From NCBI GenBank assembly GCA_965276825.1, contig OZ255630.1, positions 2,790,001-2,854,000 of the forward strand: a stretch of DNA of 64,000 bases, written 5' to 3'. The notes beneath the pieces were generated by a model, which worked only from the letters and a program-made list of their open reading frames with translations, was not told the DNA's origin and searched no databases. Shown here in pieces: positions 1-8,714 of the stretch; positions within the stretch are counted from its first letter, which is position 1, and every line of letters begins with the position of its first letter. Source of the stretch: G965276765 sp965276825. Its GTDB lineage: Bacteria; Actinomycetota; Acidimicrobiia; Acidimicrobiales; Palsa-688. The translations under genes and the position numbers were made by a program.

Positions 1-78
1 TGACGAACGGACCCGTCATGATTCCGTGCGGGTTTCTCTTTCGCTCATTTACTCGTTCTTGAAAGGAACGTCATCTTC

Positions 79-1593
79 ATGGCTTCATCCATCTGGTTCA
101 AGCGCGCCATCGGCGTCGCCGGCCTCGCCAGCGGGTTGGTCCTCTTCGAGGGTGCCAACTACGCCGCCGCGGCCACTCCGTCATCCCTGTCACCGGTCAC
201 ACATGGGGCGGTTGCCCAGCTGTTGCCCGCTGGCACCTCATCCGCCATGGGCGGGAGCGCCAGCTCCACGGCCGGCAACGCCGTCACCAACACCGGCGGC
301 AACGCCGGCAACGCCACCTCTGGTTCGGCCCAGAGCAACAACAACTCGGCCACCTCCGGCAGCTCCGGCAACGCCAGCAACTCGGCGTCCACCGGCTCGG
401 CCTCCAACCAGACGGGGACCTCCTCGTCGAGCGGCTACGGCAGCGGGCGGAGCCAAGGGCGCCACTCGTCCAACGGGGCGAGTGCCTCCCACGCCAAGTC
501 CGGGAGCGTGTCGCAGGGCGCGACGTCGGGCAGCACCGGCAACGCCGGTGTCGTCTCGGCGCCGCGGACCGGTGCCGCCAACGCCAACGGCAACGGCGGG
601 TCGGCCAAGGCCAGCCCCAACGCCGGGAGCTCGGCCAACAGCCCGGCCACCAGCACCAACTCCACCTCGAGCAGCCAGAGGGGCCACTCGTCCAGCTGCC
701 AGTGCGCCTGGGGCAACCAGGGCGGCACCAACTCGTCGTCCGGCTCCGCCACCGCCAACGGCGGCCCGGCCAGCTCCAGTGCCTCCAACCAGGTGACCAA
801 CACCGGCGGCAACGCCGGCAACGCCACCTCTGGTTCGGCCCAGAGCAACAACAACTCGGCCACCTCCGGCAGCTCCGGCAACGCCAGCAACTCGGCGTCC
901 ACCGGCCCGGCGGTCAACGTGGCCCCGAGCATCCTGTCCAACGGCAGCTCGTCGTCGGCCAGTTCCGGGAGCGTGTCGCAGGGAGCGACGTCGGGCAACA
1001 CCGGCAACGCCGGGGTCGTCTCGACCCCGCAGACCGGCGCCGCCAACGCCAACGGCAAGGGCGGGTCGGCCACGGCCAGCCCCAACGCAGGGAGCTCCGC
1101 CGCCAGCCCGGCCGGCGCCCTGAGCAGCGTCACCTCGGCGGTCACGAACCAGCTCGCCTCGGCGAGCCAGTCCGGTAGCTCGACCTCCGGGTCGTCCAAC
1201 GCGACCGGCGGCAAGGCCAGCTCCACGGCGTCCAACGCGGTGACCAACACCGCAGGCAACGCCGGCAACGCGACCAGCGGCAACGCCACCAGCAACGGCA
1301 ACTCGGCCACCTCCGGCAGCTCCGGCAACGCCAGCAACTCGGCGTCCACCGGCCCGGCGGTCAACGTGGCCCCGAGCATCCTGTCCAACGGCAGCTCGTC
1401 GTCGGCCAGCTCCGGGAGCGTGTCGCAAGGAGCGACGTCGGGCAACACCGGCAACGCCGGGGTCGTCTCGACCCCGCAGACCGGCGCCGCCAACGCCAAC
1501 GGCAACGGCGGGTCGGCCACGGCCAGCCCCAACGCAGGGAGCTCCGCCGCCAGCCCGGCCGGCGCCCTGAGCAGCGTCACCAGCGGCCTCTGA
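79..1593 (+). CDS. Secreted Ser/Gly/Ala/Asn-rich repeat protein
   Basis: A 504-aa protein with an N-terminal signal peptide: basic residues near position 8, a hydrophobic stretch to about residue 25, and an Ala-rich cleavage region near residues 29-33. The rest is low-complexity Ser, Gly, Ala, Asn and Thr, with repeated blocks of the kind NTGGNAGNATSG and SGSSGNASNSAST. Long internal duplications show at DNA level (286-396 with 796-906; 868-1134 with 1315-1581). A single Cys-x-Cys pair sits in the middle. No catalytic domain or cell-wall anchor is recognised. The composition suits an exported, flexible surface or matrix protein, which is inference. The ATG at 79 follows a purine-rich site (gaaaggaac) at 61-69, and an inverted repeat follows the stop. 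Confidence 0.75.
   Translation: MASSIWFKRAIGVAGLASGLVLFEGANYAAAATPSSLSPVTHGAVAQLLPAGTSSAMGGSASSTAGNAVTNTGGNAGNATSGSAQSNNNSATSGSSGNASNSASTGSASNQTGTSSSSGYGSGRSQGRHSSNGASASHAKSGSVSQGATSGSTGNAGVVSAPRTGAANANGNGGSAKASPNAGSSANSPATSTNSTSSSQRGHSSSCQCAWGNQGGTNSSSGSATANGGPASSSASNQVTNTGGNAGNATSGSAQSNNNSATSGSSGNASNSASTGPAVNVAPSILSNGSSSSASSGSVSQGATSGNTGNAGVVSTPQTGAANANGKGGSATASPNAGSSAASPAGALSSVTSAVTNQLASASQSGSSTSGSSNATGGKASSTASNAVTNTAGNAGNATSGNATSNGNSATSGSSGNASNSASTGPAVNVAPSILSNGSSSSASSGSVSQGATSGNTGNAGVVSTPQTGAANANGNGGSATASPNAGSSAASPAGALSSVTSGL
796..906 (+). repeat. Exact internal direct repeat (copy of 286-396)
   Basis: These 111 bases repeat positions 286-396, offset by 510 bases (170 codons), so the reading frame is preserved. 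They encode the Asn/Gly/Ser-rich block of the secreted protein. Confidence 0.85.
1315..1581 (+). repeat. Near-exact internal direct repeat (copy of about 868-1134)
   Basis: About 267 bases match positions 868-1134, offset by 447 bases (149 codons), with only a few substitutions. The block encodes the GPAVNVAPSILSNGSSSS part and the following Gly/Ala-rich stretch. It shows recent in-frame duplication within the gene. Confidence 0.85.
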
Positions 1594-1610
1594 TCGGGCC
1601 TCGCTGATCG

Positions 1611-1634
1611 CGGGCGCAGCCTGAGCTGCGCCCG
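1611..1634 (+). terminator. Perfect hairpin after the repeat-protein gene
   Basis: A 10-bp perfect stem (cgggcgcagc / gctgcgcccg) closes a ctga loop, 18 bases after the stop of the secreted protein. There is no T-run, which is common for terminators in high-GC actinobacteria. Confidence 0.6.
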
Positions 1635-1918
1635 TCCACTCCGCACCAACCTGTAGCTGCACCCCCTCGGCGGACTCTCGTCCCGGGTCCCGACGGCGCA
1701 CCGACCCAGTGGTGCCCATGTCGGATCGGCCCGGAGCGGGCCGCCGGGGGGTGGTGCGGTTGCGGCTCCATACCTCCGCGTCGCGCGCGCCCAGCTCATC
1801 GGGCCGCCACGAGGTAGATCGGCCAGCGCCGCAGGACGGCGTGGTGTGGTGACGCGCCCGGACGGCGGGTACGGGACGGAGAGACGGTCCGCCCGACGAC
1901 GGGCCGGAAAGGCCTTCG
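1635..1918. other. Intergenic gap without a recognised gene
   Basis: I see no convincing coding region here. It lies between the hairpin after the secreted protein and the aldo/keto reductase, and should hold the promoter of the latter. Confidence 0.5.
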
Positions 1919-2953
1919 ATGGATTACCGCACACTCGGTCGCAGCGGCACGTCCGTGTCGACGTTGGCCCTCGGCACGATGACCTTCGGGTCCGAGACCG
2001 ACGAGGAGGGGTCCCACGCCCAGTTGGACCGCTTCGTCGAAGCCGGTGGGACGCTGGTCGACACGGCGGACGTGTACTGCGCGGGAGCGTCCGAGGAGAT
2101 CATCGGCCGTTGGCTGCGACAGCGGCCGCCCGACGTCGTCGACCGGGTCGTGCTGGCCACCAAGGGGCGCTTCCCCCTGTCCGACGAACCCAACGGTGCC
2201 GGACTCTCCCGCCGACACCTCACCCGGGCGCTCGACGCCAGCCTCCGCCGGTTGGGAGCCGAGCGCGTCGACCTGTACCAGGTGCACGCATCGGATCCCC
2301 TGACCCCCATCGACGAGACGCTCGCCTGCCTCGATGACCTGGTGCGGGCGGGCAAGATCCACTACGTGGGGCTGTCCAACTTCACCGGCTGGCAGCTGCA
2401 GCGGGCCGTGGCCGTGGCCGAGCACCGCCATCTGGCGGTGCCGGTCACCTTGCAGCCTCAGTACAACCTCCTGGTCAGGGAGATCGAGTGGGAGATCGTG
2501 CCGGCCTGCGAGGCCAACGGCATCGGGCTGCTCCCCTGGTCGCCGCTCGGCGGCGGCTGGCTGACCGGCAAGTACCGGCGTGACGAGCCGCCGTCGGGCG
2601 CGACCCGCCTCGGTGAGGACCCCGATCGCGGCATGGAGGCCTACGGGCCCCGCAACCGGCAGGCTCGCACGTGGGAGGTCGTCGACGCCGTCCGCCAGGT
2701 GGCCGAGGGCCGGGGGGTGTCGATGGCCCAGGTCGCCCTGGCGTGGGTCGCGGCCAGGCCCGCGGTGTCGTCGGTGATCCTCGGTGCCCGCACGGTCGCT
2801 CACCTGGACGACAACCTGGCCGCCGCCGACCTGCGGCTGGAGGCCGGGGAGATCGGCCGGCTGGATGCGGCCAGTGCGCCCGACGTCGGCGACTACCCCT
2901 ACGGGCCCCCTGGCGTCGCCCAGCGCGACCGACGCATCGAGGGCGGCCGCTGA
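1919..2953 (+). CDS. Aldo/keto reductase
   Basis: A 344-aa NAD(P)H-dependent oxidoreductase of the aldo/keto reductase (TIM-barrel) superfamily. It opens with the typical MDYRTLGRSGTSVSTLALGT. The catalytic tetrad is readable: Asp and Tyr in DTADVY, Lys in ATKGRF, and His in VHASDP. The C-terminal cofactor-binding end (SSVILGARTVAHLDDNL) is also present. Length and motifs suit the subgroup that reduces small carbonyl compounds in the cytoplasm. The substrate cannot be told. It stands alone, with the iron permease convergent downstream. Confidence 0.93.
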   Translation: MDYRTLGRSGTSVSTLALGTMTFGSETDEEGSHAQLDRFVEAGGTLVDTADVYCAGASEEIIGRWLRQRPPDVVDRVVLATKGRFPLSDEPNGAGLSRRHLTRALDASLRRLGAERVDLYQVHASDPLTPIDETLACLDDLVRAGKIHYVGLSNFTGWQLQRAVAVAEHRHLAVPVTLQPQYNLLVREIEWEIVPACEANGIGLLPWSPLGGGWLTGKYRRDEPPSGATRLGEDPDRGMEAYGPRNRQARTWEVVDAVRQVAEGRGVSMAQVALAWVAARPAVSSVILGARTVAHLDDNLAAADLRLEAGEIGRLDAASAPDVGDYPYGPPGVAQRDRRIEGGR

Positions 2954-2987
2954 CGCGCCGGGCCGGGCGTGTCCCCGACGCGGACCC

Positions 2988-3956
2988 TCAGCTGGCGGAG
3001 TGGGCCGTGGTGCCCGGACGTGTCGAGGTGCCGGGGCGTGGCGAGGTGCCGGGGCGTGGCGAGGTGCCGGGGCGTGGCGAGGTGCCGGCGGCGACCGGCG
3101 ACGACGCGGAGGCCGCCGCGGTCGGGGCTGCGCCCGCCGGCCGGGACGCCGCCTGGCGCCGGTTGAGGACGAGGAAGGCGCCGACGGCGGTGACCAGGTA
3201 GACGGCGTAGACGAGGACCTGCAGCACCGTCGGGCGGTCGGCGTAGCCGAAGAAGCTGTGGACGATGTCCCCGAAGGTGCTGCCCTCGCTGAGGACCCCG
3301 GAGGTGTTCCAGACGGCGTGGGTGAGCAGGGGCAGCCAGCCGAGCTGCTGCAGGTTCTCGATGGCGTCGGCGAGGATGCCGGCGGCGAAGACCATGAGCA
3401 GCGCGCCGACGGTCTTGAAGAACAGGCCGATGTTGAGGTGCTTGCCGAGGTGGTAGATGGCCACGGCGACGGCGAAGGAGGCGATCAGTCCGCCGACGCC
3501 GCCGACGATGACGCCGTGCACGCTGGAGGCGAAGACGATGGCCAGCGTGAAGACCATGGTCTCGAGACCCTCGCGCCCGACGGCCTGGAAGCTCAGGAGG
3601 GCGAGTCCCCACCTGGCCTTGCCGTCGAGGGCGGCGTCGGTGCGCGCCCGCAGGTCCTTCGACAGGGTCGCCGCGTGCCTGCGCATCCAGAAGGTCATGT
3701 AGGTGAGGACGACGGCGGCCACCAGGTAGGTGGCGGTCTCGAAGATGGTCTGGGTCCTGCTCCCTGCGTAGGTCTCGAGGGTGAGGTACGCCCCGACCCC
3801 TCCCACCAGGACCAGCACCATGGCCGCGGCCACGCCGAGGAACACGTCGCGGAAGTGTTGCCGGAGGCCGAGCCGGCTGAGGTAGGCCAACAGGATGGCG
3901 ACGATCATGCTGGCCTCGATGCCTTCCCGCAGGAAGATCACGAACGTGGCAACCAT
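2988..3956 (-). CDS. FTR1-family high-affinity iron permease
   Basis: A membrane permease of about 322 aa with both FTR1 signature motifs, REGIEA near the N-terminus and REGLET in the middle, on hydrophobic helices. In this family the REGxE glutamates carry iron across the membrane. The preferred start is the ATG at 3956 (MVATFVIFLREG). An ATG at 3971 is in frame but lies inside the iron-box-like palindrome, which is unlikely. The C-terminus carries a tandem repeat of six residues (TSPRPG), probably a disordered cytoplasmic tail. No EfeO or EfeB partner is adjacent. The gene probably responds to iron limitation, judging from the palindrome at its start. Confidence 0.88.
   Translation of the reverse strand: MVATFVIFLREGIEASMIVAILLAYLSRLGLRQHFRDVFLGVAAAMVLVLVGGVGAYLTLETYAGSRTQTIFETATYLVAAVVLTYMTFWMRRHAATLSKDLRARTDAALDGKARWGLALLSFQAVGREGLETMVFTLAIVFASSVHGVIVGGVGGLIASFAVAVAIYHLGKHLNIGLFFKTVGALLMVFAAGILADAIENLQQLGWLPLLTHAVWNTSGVLSEGSTFGDIVHSFFGYADRPTVLQVLVYAVYLVTAVGAFLVLNRRQAASRPAGAAPTAAASASSPVAAGTSPRPGTSPRPGTSPRPGTSTRPGTTAHSAS
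3024..3087 (-). repeat. 18-bp tandem repeat in the permease tail
   Basis: Three and a half copies of cgaggtgccggggcgtgg start at 3024, 3042, 3060 and 3078. In the permease frame each unit encodes Thr-Ser-Pro-Arg-Pro-Gly, so copy-number change would not break the frame. Confidence 0.85.
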
Positions 3957-3961
3957 GATCC

Positions 3962-3975
3962 TAAGGTACACCTAA
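3962..3975 (-). promoter_or_regulatory. Iron-box-like palindrome (IdeR/DtxR type)
   Basis: The bases taaggtacacctaa form an imperfect palindrome with AGGT/ACCT half-sites like those of the IdeR/DtxR consensus. It ends 6 bases before the preferred start of the FTR1 permease, where a bound repressor would block transcription. The DtxR-family regulator itself is not in the window. Confidence 0.5.
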
Positions 3976-3989
3976 CTTCGAGAATCGGG

Positions 3990-4436
3990 TCAACCGAGAA
4001 TCGACGGTGGGGGCGCCGACCTGAGCTCCCGGCGCCAGGTGAAGCGCAACCCCGACCAGTCGTGGTCGACGGCGGCGACCTTGTTGTCGACGAGGCCGAG
4101 CTCCAGGGCGGGGTCGCGCACGACCGAGTCGGTCAGGTCGCTGCGGTGACCGGCGGCTCTCCTGGGCCACGCCACCCAGAGCGCCGTCGAGGGGAAGGCG
4201 AAGCGGGCGAGCGCCGGCAGGTCGCCGAGGTAGCTCGCGGCGTCCGCGTAGAACGCCACCACCACGGTGCCGTCGGCCCGGTCGGCCGGGCGAGGGGGGA
4301 CCGTAAGAGAGTGGGCCTGCGCGGACCGGGGCAACCACGACAGGCCCCACCCCGGGGGCGGATGGACGAGCAGCAGCCGGGCGCCCTCCTCGACGCCGAG
4401 CTTGCGGGCCGTGCCGGTGGTGGGGCTCTCCGCCAT
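3990..4436 (-). CDS. DUF3052-family protein
   Basis: A 148-aa protein that matches the actinobacterial DUF3052 family in layout: an N-terminal TARKLGVEEGARLLLVHPP segment, a central VVVAFYADAAS strand-loop, and a tail ending in DHDWSGLRFTWRRELR. Family members are small cytoplasmic proteins without an assigned reaction. The ATG at 4436 gives the usual length. It lies just upstream of the iron permease on the same strand, and the permease promoter must overlap its 3' end. Confidence 0.8.
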   Translation of the reverse strand: MAESPTTGTARKLGVEEGARLLLVHPPPGWGLSWLPRSAQAHSLTVPPRPADRADGTVVVAFYADAASYLGDLPALARFAFPSTALWVAWPRRAAGHRSDLTDSVVRDPALELGLVDNKVAAVDHDWSGLRFTWRRELRSAPPPSILG

Positions 4437-4504
4437 GGTGGGTCGATCCTAGAGACCGCCGGTGCGTCGACCCGGCGGCGCCGGGGTCCGGCTGGGCGGG
4501 GGGA

Positions 4505-5974
4505 TCAGGGGAACGCGGTGACGCCGGGCCGCTCCCGAGGGGCGCCCGGGTCGGCGGCGAGGCGGCGGCGCGTGCGCTCGGCGGTGCCCAGCGCCCAGGT
4601 CCCGGTGGACGACAGGCCGACGACGAGCACGGTGAGCCCGCAACCGGAGATGACCGCCCACCCGGCGTGGCTGGCGGCTGGGAAGCCGACGCCGGTGCCG
4701 GCGGCGACGAGGGAGCCCGTGACCGCCACGCCGAGCGACGACCCGATCTGCCGGCTGGTCGATGCCAGCGCCGCGGCCACTCCGGCCTGGTCGTTGGGCA
4801 TCCCCGACACGGCGGTGTTGGAGATGGGTGTGTTGACCAGGCCAGATCCGACGCCGAAGATCACGTAGGAGGCGGCCAGGTAGACGATCGAGGTGTGGGC
4901 GCCGAGCCGGACGAGCAGCGCGGCGCCGACGGCCATGGCTGCGCCGGCCAGGACCAGCGGCAGCCGGGGGCCCCGACCCGCCACGAGGCGACCCGAGATG
5001 GGCGCGAACACGAAGATCATCACGGCCATCGGGATGGTCAGCAATCCGGCGTGGAGGGGGCTGTAGCCGCGCACGTCCTGCAGGTAGAGCGTGTTGAGGA
5101 ACAGGAACCCGGAGAGGGCGGCGAAGGACGCCACCGCGATGATCGCCGCCCCCGAGAACGGTGCGCTGCGGAAGAACCGCATGTCGAGGAGCGGCTCCGA
5201 GCGCCGCCGCTCGGCGACGACCAGCACGGCGAGCGCGGCCACGGCCAGGCCGAACAGCCCGAGGATCAACGGGGAGCCCCAGCCCCGCCGCGGACCCTCG
5301 ATGATCCCGTAGGTCAGCGACGCCAGCAGCACGACGATGAGGACCTGCGCGGTGGGGTCGACGCGGCGGGCGTGCGGCGCTCGTGACTCCGGCACGAACC
5401 GCCGGGCGAGGACGATCGCGGCGATGCCGATCGGGATGTTGATCCAGAAGATCGACCGCCAGCCGACGCCGTCCACGAGGACACCGCCGAGCACCGGGCC
5501 GAGGGCCAGGCTGAACCCCGAGGCGGCGCCCCAGATGCCGACCGCCCTGGCCCGCTCGGTGCGGTCGGTGAAGGTGTTGACGATGATCGACATGGCCACC
5601 GGATTGAGCATCGAGCCGCCGAGGGCCTGCAGCATCCGGAACGCCACCAGCCAGCCGAGGCTGGGGGCGACGCTGCAGAGCAGCGACCCGAAGCTGAAGA
5701 CCACGAGGCCGGTCTGGAACACCCGGCGACGGCCCAGCCGGTCGGCCATGGACCCCGAGAGCATGAGGAAGCTGGCGATGACGAGGGTGTAGGCGTCGAT
5801 GGTCCACTGCAGTCCGCTGACCGACGCGCCGAGGCTGCGCTGGATCGACGGGAGGGCAACGTTGACGATGGTCACGTCCATGCTGACGATGACCAGGCTC
5901 AGGCAGCAGATCACCAGCACCAGCTGGGGTCGCACGGGGCGCGCCAGCCCGCCGACCCGTGCGTCGCTCACCAC
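4505..5974 (-). CDS. MFS drug-efflux transporter, DHA2 (EmrB/QacA) type
   Basis: A 489-aa polytopic membrane protein. The start region has MDVTIVNVALPSIQ, the signature of the 14-helix DHA2 branch. It is followed by WTIDAYTLVIASFLMLSG, the motif-A loop GSMADRLGRRRVF and the motif-C-like GPVLGGVLVDGVGWRSIFWIN. These features point to proton-driven export of lipophilic or cationic compounds. The substrate is unknown. No TetR or MarR regulator lies next to it. Confidence 0.92.
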   Translation of the reverse strand: MVSDARVGGLARPVRPQLVLVICCLSLVIVSMDVTIVNVALPSIQRSLGASVSGLQWTIDAYTLVIASFLMLSGSMADRLGRRRVFQTGLVVFSFGSLLCSVAPSLGWLVAFRMLQALGGSMLNPVAMSIIVNTFTDRTERARAVGIWGAASGFSLALGPVLGGVLVDGVGWRSIFWINIPIGIAAIVLARRFVPESRAPHARRVDPTAQVLIVVLLASLTYGIIEGPRRGWGSPLILGLFGLAVAALAVLVVAERRRSEPLLDMRFFRSAPFSGAAIIAVASFAALSGFLFLNTLYLQDVRGYSPLHAGLLTIPMAVMIFVFAPISGRLVAGRGPRLPLVLAGAAMAVGAALLVRLGAHTSIVYLAASYVIFGVGSGLVNTPISNTAVSGMPNDQAGVAAALASTSRQIGSSLGVAVTGSLVAAGTGVGFPAASHAGWAVISGCGLTVLVVGLSSTGTWALGTAERTRRRLAADPGAPRERPGVTAFP

Positions 5975-6086
5975 TTCGTTGTACCGGCTCGGCCGGCCCT
6001 ACAGCGGCGTGACGTACCTGTGCTTCGCCATCCGAGGTCCACCATCTACTCCCCGCTCGTGGACGCGGCGGACTGACCGTCAGCGC

Positions 6087-6911
6087 TCAGGATCTGGTGG
6101 TGTCGGCTCGGGTGACCGTGAGGTAGGCGACGAGGACGACGATGGGAACGGCCAGGCCGATGGCCACGTTGCCGCGTCCGAGGTTCAGACCGCTCAGGCT
6201 GTGGGGGACACCCAGGTAGTCGGCGACCGACGCACCGAAGGGGCGGGTCAGCACGTAGGCGGTCCAGAAGGCGGCGATGGCGCCGAGGCGCCCCCGCCAG
6301 TAGAGGAGGCCGGGCACGGCGAAGGCGACTGCGAAGATGCAGGCCGACCCGAGGTAGCCGAGGTGGAGGGTGGCGGCGGTGAAGTCGCCGACGGCGGTCC
6401 CGAGGGCGAAGGTGGCGAGCACCGTCACCCAGTAGAAGAGCTCTCGCCGGCGGGTGGTGATGCTGTGGATGGAGAGCGTCCCCTCACTGCGCTGCCAGAG
6501 GGCGAACACCACGATCAGGGCGACGAGGAAGACCGACCCCGACGCGGCGTAGGCCACCCCGAACTGCACGTGCAGGCCGTCGGCGCCCATGGTGCCGAAC
6601 ACGCTGACCATGGCCACGGCGAACCAGTAGCACCAGGCGATGTAGCGCCGGACGGCCAGCTGGATGGACAGGGCGACCACGAAGACCACCGCGGCGATGG
6701 CCACCGCGACAAACGGGTTGATCCGGTGGACCAGGTAGTCGGAGGTGGCCTCACCCATGGCCGTGGTGAACAGCTTGATGATCCAGAAGACCACGGTGAT
6801 CCGCTCGGGGACCTTGGTCGGCGCGGCGCGCCTGGTCCCCTTCCTCGGGCGCGGCCACTCCGACAGCGGCACCGCTCGGCGGGGTTGGGGGGCTCGATCA
6901 GCGGTGGCCAT
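6087..6911 (-). CDS. Polytopic membrane protein of the COG4705 (DUF347-like) type
   Basis: From the ATG at 6911 this is a 274-aa protein with about eight hydrophobic helices. Repeated segments carry GEATSDYLV, GTMGADGLHV, GTAVGDFTAA and RPFGASVADYLG, which recalls the internally repeated COG4705 membrane proteins. No transport substrate can be assigned from sequence. Translation could begin earlier (6953) but the extra residues look unconserved. Confidence 0.65.
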   Translation of the reverse strand: MATADRAPQPRRAVPLSEWPRPRKGTRRAAPTKVPERITVVFWIIKLFTTAMGEATSDYLVHRINPFVAVAIAAVVFVVALSIQLAVRRYIAWCYWFAVAMVSVFGTMGADGLHVQFGVAYAASGSVFLVALIVVFALWQRSEGTLSIHSITTRRRELFYWVTVLATFALGTAVGDFTAATLHLGYLGSACIFAVAFAVPGLLYWRGRLGAIAAFWTAYVLTRPFGASVADYLGVPHSLSGLNLGRGNVAIGLAVPIVVLVAYLTVTRADTTRS

Positions 6912-6966
6912 GACGAGAGGGTGAAGGTACCAGCCGGCCGGCCGGGACGGCACCCGCGACGGGGCG

Positions 6967-8619
6967 CTACCTGGTCCGGATCGGCACGGTGAGGGAGTGG
7001 TCCCACACGAGGATCCGGTAGCCGGCCACGTCGGCGGTCGCCGCCGGGCGCCCCCAGGTCGTCACCGCCGCGGCCCGGTCGACGCCGCCGATGGCGAACG
7101 GCGTGAAGACCAGGAATCGGAAGGTCCGCCCGGCGTACCAGTGGGTGAGTGGGCCCTTGTTGTAGCTGACGATCCGGCCACCCTCGGCCACCACGGGCCG
7201 CACCCGCACCCGGTCGCCGCTGGTCACGGTGGTGAGGCTGGCCGAGAAGTAGTCGGCCAGGCCGGAGGTGAGGTGGTGGCGCACCAGCCAGGCCGACAGG
7301 GCGACGTCGGGCTCGGCCGCCGGGGTGGCGGTCAGGGTGAAGCCCACGCCGAGGGCGAGGAGGCCGACGGCCACGGCGCCGAGCGCGCCGGCGAAGGAGC
7401 GCACGGCGCGGCGCGCCGAGCCGTCCCACCAGCGGGCGCAGACCCGCCCGGCGATGACCGAGGCGAAGATGAGCAGGGCGGTGAGGTAGCGCGCGAAGGT
7501 CGGGTCGTCGGTCTGCGCGAGGAACACGAAGGCCACGAGGGTCCCGACGCAGGCCGCGACGAGCATGTCGTCGAGGCGCCACGCCCACGGCTCGGAGGTG
7601 ACCGCGGCGGTCAGCCGCCCCTTCGGGTGGGCGCCGGGCGGCGGCCCGCCGGCGACGACCCCCACGAGCAGGCGGACGAGGGCGGCGAGCACCCCCAGGG
7701 CGAGCACGGCGGCGACCACGATGTGGGCCCGCCCCAGCCACGACGGGTCGCCACCGCGCCCGTAGACGGCGGCGCTCACGCCGACGACCCGCTCGACGAA
7801 TTGCGGGAGGTGGTGGAGGTTGCGGTGGACCTGCTCGGCGGTCGGCGCGCGGTTGGCCGCATAGGTGCGGTAGCCGCCGAGGGCGACGGTGAGTTGGCGC
7901 ACGACCCAGGCCAGCGCGCCCGACACCGCGGCGGCGGCGATCGGGGGGAGGCCGGGGCGCAGGCGCCGCTCGCGCAGCATGGCCACGGTGCCGCCGACGA
8001 CCATGGGGCCGGTGCCGAGCCCGAGCATCTGGAGGTCGCCGAGCAGCCCGGCGGCGACGAGCACCACGGCGACGAGCCACGACAGCCCGAAGCGGCCGCG
8101 GCGCAGGAGGACGAAGGCGGCCAGGGCGAACAGGGCGGTGGCGATGTGCAGCGGCCCGCGGAGGAGGAAGTAGGCCGTCGTGTGGGCGGGCAGGCAGAGG
8201 GCGGCGACCACGACCGCGGCGCCGACCACGGCGCCCCCCGGCCGGCGCCGCTCGCCGGCGGCGGCCGCACCCACCACCACGCACAGGGCGACGACGAGGG
8301 ACGGCACGAGGTACAACAGGAGCGGCCGGATGCCGAGGGCGGCGGTGGCCACGGCGTAGAACGGCGCGTCGAGGGACCAGAACCCGTCGTAAGACAGCTG
8401 CCAGCCGGCCAGGAGCAGGTTGCCGTGGGCCATGGCCTGGCCCTGGAGGACGACGGTGGCCCCGTCGGCGTCGCCGATGTTGGCCGCGCGGGACGAGAGC
8501 TCGCCGATCACCGTCGCTCCGACCAGCGCGACAACGGCCAGGAGGGCGGTCCGCACCGGGCGGGGGGAGGGAGAGGTGACCGGGCGGCGGCCGGGCGGGG
8601 TGGCAGCGGTGTCGGTCAT
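6967..8619 (-). CDS. Large multi-pass membrane protein of unknown function
   Basis: From the ATG at 8619 (MTDTAATPPG) the protein is about 550 aa. A short polar head is followed by a first helix near residues 20-40, a lumenal-type loop with GDADGATVVLQGQAMAHGN, and about ten more hydrophobic segments. A C-terminal soluble part of about 120 residues follows. The order of one helix, a large polar loop and many helices recalls GT-C glycosyltransferases, but I see no convincing catalytic DD or DE pair. The function is left open. The open frame continues upstream to 9312, but that part is antisense to the oxidoreductase gene. Confidence 0.65.
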   Translation of the reverse strand: MTDTAATPPGRRPVTSPSPRPVRTALLAVVALVGATVIGELSSRAANIGDADGATVVLQGQAMAHGNLLLAGWQLSYDGFWSLDAPFYAVATAALGIRPLLLYLVPSLVVALCVVVGAAAAGERRRPGGAVVGAAVVVAALCLPAHTTAYFLLRGPLHIATALFALAAFVLLRRGRFGLSWLVAVVLVAAGLLGDLQMLGLGTGPMVVGGTVAMLRERRLRPGLPPIAAAAVSGALAWVVRQLTVALGGYRTYAANRAPTAEQVHRNLHHLPQFVERVVGVSAAVYGRGGDPSWLGRAHIVVAAVLALGVLAALVRLLVGVVAGGPPPGAHPKGRLTAAVTSEPWAWRLDDMLVAACVGTLVAFVFLAQTDDPTFARYLTALLIFASVIAGRVCARWWDGSARRAVRSFAGALGAVAVGLLALGVGFTLTATPAAEPDVALSAWLVRHHLTSGLADYFSASLTTVTSGDRVRVRPVVAEGGRIVSYNKGPLTHWYAGRTFRFLVFTPFAIGGVDRAAAVTTWGRPAATADVAGYRILVWDHSLTVPIRTR

Positions 8620-8714
8620 CGGTCTCCGACCGGGTTGCGGGGAGCCGGTCCTGGCCAAGGTAGCCAGCCCGGTGCGCAGGGTCGGGTGACCGTCCCGGCA
8701 GGGCTCGGCGCCGC

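Noticed and set aside
238..1934. Long minus-strand frames opposite the secreted repeat protein
   Set aside because: They are repeats of the sense gene read backwards. Only the plus frame has a signal peptide and ribosome site.
3024..3087. CRISPR-like short repeats
   Set aside because: Units are contiguous without spacers and lie in the permease coding sequence.
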